Assembly: GCF_904849725.1 (NCBI RefSeq)
Contig: NC_058520.1
Location: 534,306,083-534,370,082, forward strand
Length of the DNA: 64,000 nucleotides
Source of the DNA: Hordeum vulgare subsp. vulgare
Taxonomy: Eukaryota; Streptophyta; Magnoliopsida; Poales; Poaceae
Reading direction: 5' to 3'
A program made the translations under genes and the position numbers. Position 1 is the first letter of the stretch; every line of letters starts with the position of its first letter. Positions 56,744 to 64,000 of this stretch are shown one piece after another. The notes under the pieces are model-generated. The model was given only the letters and a program-made list of their open reading frames with translations. It did no database searches and was not told the origin of the DNA.

Positions 56744-58302
56744 TGCTACGGCAATAAAAGTCCTTCCCTGGCTCTTAGGAATTCTTCTTGTTACTTCTCT
56801 CGTTTGCGTCGGTTTTTCCCTTGAAGAGGAAAGGGTGATGCAGCACAGGAGCAGTAAGTATTTCCCTTAGTTTGAGAACCAAGGTATCGATCCAGAAGGA
56901 GGGCCACGTCAAGTCCAAAGTACCAGCAAAAACACAAACAAGCTTGCACCCAACGCTTCAAAGGGGTTGTCAATCCCTTCAAGATTGTTTGCAAAGTGAT
57001 ATCTGAAGGTGGAAAGAGCAACGAAGTAAAAAGTGTAAGGCTGAAAATATGGTGTGGAGTAGACCATGCGGGCCATAGTGTTCACTAGAGGTTTCTCTCA
57101 TAATAGAAAATATCACGGTGGGTGAACAAATTACTGTCGAGCAATTGATAAAACCGCGCAAAGTCATGACGATATCTAAGGCAATGATCGTGCATATAGG
57201 CATCACGTCCGAGACAAGTAGACTGATACTTTCTGCATCTACTACTATTACTCTACACATCGACCGCTATCCAGCATGCATCTAGTGTATTGAGTTCATG
57301 ACGAACAGAGTAACGCTTTAAGCAAGATGACATGATGTAGAGGGATAATCTCAAACCAATAATGAAAACCCCATCTGTTTACCCTTTATGGCAACAACAC
57401 GATGCATGCCTTGCTACCCCTTCTGTCACTGGGTGAGGTTACCGCACGGTATGAACCCAAAACCAAGCACTTCTCCCATTGCAGGAATCATAGATCTAGT
57501 TGGCCAGACAAAACCCACAGCTCGAAGAGAATTACAAGGATATGAAATCATGCATAAGAGAGATCAGAAGAAACTCAAATAAGATTCATAGATAATCTGA
57601 TCATAAATCCACAATTCATCGGATCTCGACAAACACACCGCAAAAGAAGATTACATCGGATAGATCTCCATGAAGATCATGGAGAACTTTGTATTGAAGA
57701 TCCAAGAGAGAGAAGAAGCCATCTAGGTACTAGCTATGGACCCGTAGGTCTATGGTGAACTACTCACGCATCATCGGAGAGGTCATGGTGTTGATGGAGA
57801 AGTCCTCCGTGTCCGAATCCCCCCTCCGGCAGGGCACCAGGATGTGCCCCAGATGGGATCTTGCGGAGACGGAAGCTTGCGGCCGCGGAAAAGTGATTGC
57901 GATCGTCTCTTGATTTTTTGGAAATATTTGGGAATATAGAGGCGCAAGACCTAGGTCAGGGGACCTCCAGGGGGCCCACAAGCCTGGATGGCGCGGACCC
58001 CCCCCCCCTGTCCGCGGGGTGGGGGCTTGTGGGGCCCCTGGCGCTCCTCTGGCTTGGCTCCCAAGTTCTCCGATCTTCCTTCATTCCAAAAAAAATCTTT
58101 TCGGGGATTTTCTTCCGTTTGGACTCCGTTTCAAAATCTCCTCTGAAAGGGGTCAAAAACATGGGAAAACAAGAACTGGCACTTGGCACTGAGTTAATAA
58201 GTTAGTCCCAGAAAATAAATAAAAAGCATGCAAAACATACAAAGTTTGACAAGATAATAGCATGAAACCATTAAAAATTATAGATTCGTTGGAGACATAT
58301 CA
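56744..58302 (-). mobile_element. Gypsy solo LTR, TSD TGGAC
   Basis: Minus-strand start TGATATGTCTCCAACGAATC at 58302, end ...TTGCCGTAGCA at 56744; 1,559 bp. TGGAC at 56739-56743 and 58303-58307. Same family as 45847-47464; its end defines the normal LTR terminus of the family (GCCGTAGCA). Confidence 0.92.
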
Positions 58303-58516
58303 TGGACGCAGCATGGTGTTTGTTGCTTGGAGACGGGGTGCGGGTGGCGGTGACAACTTCATTCTCCTGGGTATGGGCCGGCAGCGCGCGAGCTTGCACT
58401 CGTCGTGGTGGCCACGACCTAGCGTTTGTGCTCGGGCGGAACGGATCTAGGCCCGAGGCAGATCGAAGACCTTGCCCCGGGTAGGTGAGGTGGGGTGCAG
58501 TCCGGGTTGTGCTTGC

Positions 58517-60034
58517 TGTGGGATCACTAGAATGGATGTCTAGGGGGTGAATGGACTACTTGCATAAATTAAAACCTAGACTTTTGCCAAATTTAATTGT
58601 TGGCAGATTTTAGCAACTATAACAAGTCTAGTGCACCCTACACATGCTAGTCAACATATATAGCAGCGTAAAGTAAAGATATTGAATATGTACGTAAGGA
58701 GTAGAGTTTAGGAAGAACGAATGCAAAGATGGACATGGTGATTTTGGCATGGCTCCGATAGGCGGTGCAATCGTACATCCACGTTAATGGAGACTTCAAC
58801 CCACGGTGGGTAACGGATGCGAGAGTACATGGAGGGCTCCACCCACAAGGGGTCCACAAAGAAGCGGCCATGTCTATTCCACCATGGCTTTGCATCCACA
58901 CGGGACTAGCCTCACTCGGGGTAGATCTTCACCAAGTAGGCGATCTCCTTGCATGTACAAACTTCTTGGTTCAACTCCACAACACGAATTAGGAGGCTCC
59001 CAAGGAACACCTAACCAATCTAGGAGGCACCACCCTCCAAAAGGTAATACATGCAGTAGAACGATGAACTCCTTGCTCTTGAGATTCAAAAGATAGTCTC
59101 CTCAACACTCAATCACTCTCTCACAGAGATGGCATGGGTGGAAGAGATTTATTGGATGGAAAGCAACTTGGGGAGGCTAGAGATCAAGTTTCTAATGGAT
59201 GGTTTGGAATATCTTGATCTCAACACATGAGTAGGTGGCACTCTCTCAGAAATATGAATATGGCAAGTGTATGTGTGTTCTGAGTGCTTCCTCTACAAAT
59301 GAGAGGTGGTGGAGGGGTGTATATAGGCATATCCGAAAATCCAACCGTTACAACATTATTTCCCAACTTGGGGACACCGACATGAATCTCGGTGGTACTG
59401 AGTTGCACTAAATGTGGAAACTTTCATATTCTCGATGAGACCTATATAGGAATATCGGTGGTACCGGTATGATGACCTAGGGCAGTTTCCAAATCTCGGT
59501 GAGACCGATTTCAAAACTCAGAAATTTCGATTCTTGAAATCGACACACCAGAAAGTTGGGCACTGATTTTCGGTGGCAGCAAAGTGAAAGTTGGTGGTAC
59601 CGAGATTCTAGGGTTTGACAAAGGTTTTGTTTGTGGAAAAATCGGTTGGGTCGAGTGGAAATTGTTGGTGGCACCGATTTTGATGTTCGGGATTTGGACG
59701 GAGAATTTCATGGGACAACGAAGGAGTATTTTTGGTGGCTACCTCTAGGCACTTGAGCGACCAATTCATCATAGATACCTCATCCCCTTTTAATAGTATT
59801 AGCTTTCCTGTGGAATCAAATGTAATTTCTCACAAATATAAAATGTAGAGTCTTGTAGTTTGAAGCTTGGCAATTCCTATTCCTTTCCTTGCATCAAGGG
59901 GTTTCTCCACTCAATCCTTAGTCAATCATCTCTATGGATTATACCTGAAAGATACTAGGTAAAAGTGTTAGTCCAAGAGACAATGTATGTTGTCATGAAT
60001 TATCAAAACCACCAAGGGAGCATATGTGCTTTCA
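58517..60034 (-). mobile_element. Sirevirus-type solo LTR, TSD CTYGC
   Basis: Minus-strand start TGAAAGCACATATGCTCCCT at 60034, end ...GTGATCCCACA at 58517; 1,518 bp. CTTGC (58512-58516) and CTCGC (60035-60039) are a TSD with one transition. TATA on the minus strand at 59325-59320 (GCCTATATAC). A set of TCGGTGGTACCGA-type palindromes lies just upstream of it at 59389-59678, as in Sirevirus LTRs. Confidence 0.85.
59389..59678 (-). repeat. TCGGTGGTACCGA-type palindrome array
   Basis: Variants at about 59389-59401, 59454-59468, 59494-59510, 59591-59606 and 59664-59678, upstream of the LTR TATA box in the minus direction. CGG-CCG symmetric core. Confidence 0.7.
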
Positions 60035-60990
60035 CTCGCGGGTGGTGCTCTTGTCCTGCTAGTGGGCACGGTGGTCAACGGTGGTGGTTGTGATACCCTT
60101 GTGTTGTTGGGCGGATCGACACCAATGGCGATGTACATGGCGTCATGCGTGCTAGCTTGGGCCAGGACCTGGGCTTCTCGTTGATGGTCATCGACAGTTA
60201 TGGAGTCGTGTACACCCCTCCCCCCAATCCATCGGGATTGGCTAGGAACATAGGCATGGGTGCCTCCTACGACGGAGGCGCCTACTCGGACTCGATGACT
60301 GATGTCGAGCTTGGAGTAGGGGGCGCCTCTTCTCTTCCTACCATGGTTAAGTGCGTTGTGAAGTTCGTGGTGGATGGTGTCTCACCACAAGGATGTCGGG
60401 GTGGCGGTCCCGGATGGCGGTCTGCATGGTTTGCTTGTCGACAGGCACCATTTGCGGCGGTGGTGGCTCTCCTTCACGGTCGTGTGGGCGATGAGAGGTG
60501 TAGCGGTGGGTGTCTCGGGCGTTCTCTCCTCTAGGGTGTTGTCCTGATCTGGATCTGGGGATCTAACCTCATCGCGCTCGTCCTCACGACCTCGTGATGG
60601 TGCAGGTGAGTTGCCGAGCGAAAGCTCTGCGCCCTTGGTGCCGACAATGACGACACATGTGAGTACCACACTCTTCTTCAAGACATCGTCGTGGTTCTTT
60701 TCTCTGTGCGAAGGCTCCTGGTGAAGACCTTTGTCCGTTGTGGACTTGACACGGCAACGCTCGGCGCCTTTATCCCTCTTGAGGGTGTTGTCGTGAAGCT
60801 TAGGTATACTAGGCTGCAGCGTGACGGTGTGTTTAGATCTTTCTGTGTTCTTGGTTGGTAGTGTAGTCATGTGCGTTTTGCGTGATCTGGTTATCTTCGT
60901 ATCGGTTTTGTAAGAAGACTACCTCACCGCCTCGTATCATTCGACCGTGGTCTTTCTTCGGTTGTTACTTTATTTATAAAAGGGGGCTGC

Positions 60991-62000
60991 TACGCGTCCA
61001 TCGGCGGATGTTTAGTAAACATCCGCCACCTGTACGACCGTCTGATCTACACGGGTAGCCGTCCGATCCACGCGCGGGGCTTCGGCCGGGCACCGAGTAA
61101 TTCCTGAAACGACGGTCGAGTTGTAGAAAGAATCAACTTGTTGCAAAAAATAAACTTTGGACCCATTAATTCCTCAAACAACGGGTCGAGTTTCAGAAAC
61201 AATTGTTTTGTTGCAGAAAAAAAAATTCCTTCGTCTTTCTGCAAACATACGTACTATTGCGAAAGAAAATTTTGCAACAAAGGTCTTGTTGCAGAAAACT
61301 TTTGCAACAAAGATCAGGTTGCAAAAAAATTTGCAACCCTTCGCGATGCAGCTTGCCACCTGCGGAGGGCCGGCCGGCGTCGGGGGCGAGCGGCCGGTGG
61401 CGCGGGGGGTAGGGAAGGGTGTGGGAAGGGGTGAGTTGGCCGGCATCGGGAGCGGAAGGGCTGGGGTGGAGCTGCGAGCGGGCTGGGATGCGGTGGCGCT
61501 CCGGCAGCGCGGGGCGACGGGCGGCTGGTCCCTGGCCACGGGAGGCGAGGCGGCTGGCCCTCTGGTCGCGGGAGCTCGCAGGCGGGGCCTGGAACAGGCC
61601 GGGGAAGGAGGCTGGATGGTGGCGTGGGACGAGACCGTGCGTTGGCTGTCGGATCCCATCGGATCTGGGCGTCAGCAGGGACTCGAGGCGGCGACGAGGT
61701 GGAGCTCCAGGCGGCCATGGCAACGGTTGCAGCTCCGGCGAGGGCTGCGCGGCACGAGCCAAACGGCGGGCGAGGTCGTCGGGGCTGAGGCGAAGGCGCG
61801 GCGTGGAGCCCCAGCTTCAGGACCGATTCTGAAACAAGGATCCAGTTTCACGAAACGGTTTGTGACTAGGTCGCTGCTTCGTTGGCGCCGGCACGGTATC
61901 ATCCATCAGATCAAGGCAAATCAATGGACGAGTTGGTGGCGGATGGATCGCGTGGATCAGCCAGCGAGAGGTAAGAGTTTTCCTTTATAAAACTGTTTTC
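60991..62000. mobile_element. Possible DNA-transposon fragment rich in foldbacks
   Basis: Begins 'gctgctacgcgtccatcgg' and holds a perfect 25-nt palindrome (arms 61003-61014 and 61016-61027, one base between). From 61135 to 61345 alternating TTGCAACAAA and TTTGTTGCA motifs can fold back. From 61350 the DNA is very GC-rich. The style resembles Triticeae Mutator-like elements, but the second terminus was not found. ORFs on both strands (up to 277 codons) overlap each other and follow base composition; none is supported. Confidence 0.35.
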
Positions 62001-62173
62001 TTAGGGTTTATAAAACGGGTTGAAAGCATGTTTCGAAAGGAAAAAAGATGAGCTGGCTGATTAGTTTCCATATTAATAAGGTGTTTGTGCACGCGTGGGT
62101 TGGTGCAGTCCATGCCGTCTCGGCTTCAAGTTAAGAGTCCGGATGCATTAAGGTGTTGCATGTTCGCGTGTAC

Positions 62174-62180
62174 TTATAAT
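62174..62180 (+). promoter_or_regulatory. TATA-like box of the MATH-BTB gene
   Basis: TTATAAT within GTACTTATAATACACGG, about 240 bp before the ATG, leaving a leader of about 210 bp. No upstream ORF of note in the proper distance. Confidence 0.5.
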
Positions 62181-62416
62181 ACACGGCACGACTTGAATCA
62201 ACCAACCAGAGAGAACAGGGAGGCAAATAGAGAAGCCGGAAAAGCTCTGTCTCCTGCGTCCTGTGTTGTTCGTGAACTCCGACGAATCGAAGAGGAGCGT
62301 CCATCAATCGACTTTCCACGGCTTGGACGCACGACGGCACGAGCGTCAGTACCGACGAGTTCACCCACCATCTACATAGTCCAGTTCAGATTTCAGTTAT
62401 ATTTTGCCCATCCGCC

Positions 62417-63505
62417 ATGTCATTTGCCGGCGTGTCTATCATCGACTACGGTAAGGCCAGCGGCCACGCCATCGACGTCTCCGCGGCCAGCGGGTACCAC
62501 CTGCTTGTTGTTAACCGCTACTGTCGTACGAAATACTATGCATCTGTATCTACTGTCAGGATGATCCAGTCTCTCCCTTTCAAGGTAGGCGGGCATCGTT
62601 GGTGCATCCAGTACTTCCCTGATGGCAACGCGGAAGAGTGTGCCAACTCGGTGTCTCTCTTCCTTGCCCTTCTCGATGAGAATGTCACCGAGGCTCTCAA
62701 GGTGCAGTACGATTTCAGTTTCGTCGACGACCTTGAGAAGCAAGATTCGGCCTATATTCGTGCAAACGAGCCACACTGTTTCTCCAGCAGCCATCCAGCT
62801 TGGGGTTACGATGGTTTCATCAAAAGAGACGCCCTTCAGAAATCAAAGCATCTCAACAAGGATTGTTTCACCATCCGATGTGACCTCGTCATTGCCACCA
62901 CGGTCGATCTCTCCATCAAGGTGCCACCTTCTACCATACATCAACATATCAACGACCTCCTCCTGTCCAAGGAAGGAACTGACGTGACATTCCATGTTGG
63001 CGGCGAGACGTTCGTTGCCCACCGGTGCGTGCTCGCGGCTCGGTCCACGGTCTTCAAGGCAGAGCTCTTTGGCCCCACGAAGGAAGGCACAGTAGCAAGC
63101 GTTGTGCAAATACAAGACATGGAAGCCAAAGTGTTTAGGGCCTTGCTTAACTTTGTTTACACCGACTCACTGCCCGGTACGGAGATAGACATGGGGGAGG
63201 AGAAAAAGAGTGGGCAAGAAGCATTATGGTTGCAACATTTGCTTGCGGCGGCGGATAGATATGATCTCCAAAGACTGAAAGTACTATGTGAAGAAAAGCT
63301 ATGCAAACACATAGACGTGAAGTCAGTGAAAACTATTTTTACTCTCGCTGAGCGGCACAACTGTTGTGGATTGAAGGAGGTGTGCCTTGAATTCCTCAAG
63401 GCTCCTGCTAATTTGAAAGAAATAACCGCCGCTGATGTCTTCGACGATATAATTAGGACATGCCCCTTTCTTTTAAAGGAGCTCATCGGCAAATTTGCTT
63501 CCTAA
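62417..63505 (+). CDS. MATH-BTB domain protein (BPM type)
   Basis: Single exon, 362 residues, the usual length of grass MATH-BTB proteins. Residues about 24-155 are the MATH (TRAF-like) fold: SLPFKVGGHRWCIQYFPDG, SVSLFLALLD, and GYDGFIKRDAL (about 130-140) are its conserved strands. Residues about 178-298 are BTB/POZ: GTDVTFHVGGETFVAHRCVL, ARSTVFKAELFG, VFRALLNFVYTD and LLAAADRYDLQRLKVLCEEK. Residues 299-358 form the short C-terminal helical extension that helps bind cullin. Such proteins are substrate adaptors of CUL3 ubiquitin ligases: MATH holds the target, BTB holds CUL3. The family is strongly expanded in grasses and the target cannot be predicted. The start is the first ATG (context CCGCCATGTC); no stops or shifts. 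It is the only intact host gene here. Confidence 0.95.
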   Translation: MSFAGVSIIDYGKASGHAIDVSAASGYHLLVVNRYCRTKYYASVSTVRMIQSLPFKVGGHRWCIQYFPDGNAEECANSVSLFLALLDENVTEALKVQYDFSFVDDLEKQDSAYIRANEPHCFSSSHPAWGYDGFIKRDALQKSKHLNKDCFTIRCDLVIATTVDLSIKVPPSTIHQHINDLLLSKEGTDVTFHVGGETFVAHRCVLAARSTVFKAELFGPTKEGTVASVVQIQDMEAKVFRALLNFVYTDSLPGTEIDMGEEKKSGQEALWLQHLLAAADRYDLQRLKVLCEEKLCKHIDVKSVKTIFTLAERHNCCGLKEVCLEFLKAPANLKEITAADVFDDIIRTCPFLLKELIGKFAS

Positions 63506-63520
63506 AATGGACAAAAAATG

Positions 63521-63760
63521 GTTAGTTCATGAGACCTATGCTTCTAAGTCGAATCCTTACTTCTTCCCACCATCCGATGTATAATGTATTACATGCATGT
63601 TGTGTGAGTAAAGACATTTTACTTGCATGCATGTGTGCATACTTTCTAGACTTTTACTTCGCCACTTATATAAGCAACACGCTGTCATATATGTTCATAT
63701 GTTTCTTTTCTTAATCAGCCAGGATTTGAACCATCTTATCATTTTCTCTCTTTCCTTCAG
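63521..63760 (+). other. Possible 3'-UTR intron of the MATH-BTB gene
   Basis: Donor-like ATG|GTTAGT 16 bp after the stop codon and a strong acceptor TCTCTCTTTCCTTCAG ending at 63760, preceded by a T-rich tract; 240 nt. No transcript evidence; the donor is only fair. Confidence 0.35.
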
Positions 63761-63868
63761 GCGACAGATCAGGTGAAGGCAGTGGCTTGGACAATGTAGC
63801 TGCATAATGCCCCTCAGTTCTAAAAGATATTAGTGCCCAACTTGCTTCCCTTAAGGATTACTAGCTAG

Positions 63869-64000
63869 CAGTAGTGGAGAACCCGCCTTTAATCCTGCTT
63901 GGAGACGGCCTTTAGTCCCGGGTTGCTAACCGAGACTAAAGAGTGGGGACTAAAGGGTCTAATCTTTAGTTCCGGTTGGCCACACCCCGAGACTAAAGTC
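63869..64000 (+). mobile_element. CACTA transposon terminus, continues past the window
   Basis: Starts CAGTAGTGGAGAACCCGCC, one base from the CACTAGTGGAGAA-type grass CACTA end, followed by subterminal repeats in both orientations (CTTTAGTCCCGGG, GGGACTAAAGGG, CCGAGACTAAAG). It lies about 360 bp after the MATH-BTB stop. The other end is outside. Confidence 0.75.

Larger units (their letters stand above)
55871..60990 (+). mobile_element. GC-rich LINE-like sequence split by two solo LTRs
   Basis: Pieces 55871-56743, 58303-58516 and 60035-60990 read as one GC-rich non-coding stretch when the two solo LTRs are removed. It includes 'gcgaccgggaggaaaccct' and a tail 'cggttgttactttatttata' plus aaag, as in grass LINE 3' regions. 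No RT remains and the reading frames (up to 162 codons) show no domain. The start is approximate. Confidence 0.4.

Noticed and set aside
61157..61990. 277-codon ORF and large antisense ORFs
   Set aside because: Mutually overlapping on both strands in a very GC-rich stretch; no domain and low complexity.

Overview
This window reads as plant nuclear DNA from a Triticeae grass (wheat, barley or a close relative). The support is a set of repeat termini I recognise: BARE-1/WIS/Angela-type LTRs, a Sukkula-type LARD LTR, Sirevirus (Copia) elements, Athila-type Gypsy LTRs, grass LINE tails and a CACTA terminus. Almost everything is nested transposable elements. The only intact host gene I can support is a single-exon MATH-BTB protein gene at 62417-63505. 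Family names come from memory of the families, not from a search. Boundaries rest on TG..CA termini and target-site duplications (TSDs) read directly in the sequence.

Region 1 (1-32880) is a decayed LINE (2907-3312 and 31367-32880) broken by insertions. On its left edge sits a BARE-type LTR (2227-2906), itself hit by a Gypsy-like LTR (1-2226). Inside the LINE lies a complete minus-strand Sirevirus, element A (3313-31361, TSD AAATG, about 14.5 kb without its insert). A second Sirevirus of the same family, element B (10692-24230, plus strand, TSD CTTCA), inserted head-on into the RNase H region of A. Both carry gag, pol and a third ORF between pol and the 3' LTR (the 'envelope-like' position), but every copy is damaged. 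B keeps an uninterrupted protease-integrase-RT-RNase H frame; A keeps an uninterrupted 848-residue gag.

Region 2 (32881-41358) is a Sirevirus solo LTR (33312-39384, TSD CCAAG) containing a Gypsy solo LTR (34529-37882, TSD GTGAG), which contains a BARE-type solo LTR (35806-37588). LINE tails lie on both sides.

Region 3 (40600-52973) is an unassigned repeat split by a Sukkula-like LARD LTR (41359-52946), which is split in turn by a complete non-autonomous Athila-type Gypsy element (45847-52675, TSD GCCGG) with a gag fragment and no pol.

Region 4 (52990-61000) holds a broken zinc-knuckle gene fragment, a possible MITE, a GC-rich LINE-like stretch split by two more solo LTRs (56744-58302, TSD TGGAC; 58517-60034, TSD CTYGC) and LINE-type tails.

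Region 5 (61000-64000) has a GC-rich, foldback-rich stretch, the MATH-BTB gene with its promoter and a possible 3'-UTR intron, and a CACTA element end that runs off the window.

The most interesting signals are in the two Sireviruses. In both copies, splice-like sites would remove the gag stop codon and join gag to pol in frame. In both copies the third ORF is preceded by its own TATA box and a 337-nt intron-like segment of identical length. A short conserved ORF with a zinc-knuckle-like pattern lies between pol and the third ORF. Separately, the non-autonomous Gypsy element has LTRs whose 3' end appears to have migrated outward, taking a copy of the primer-binding site into the LTR.
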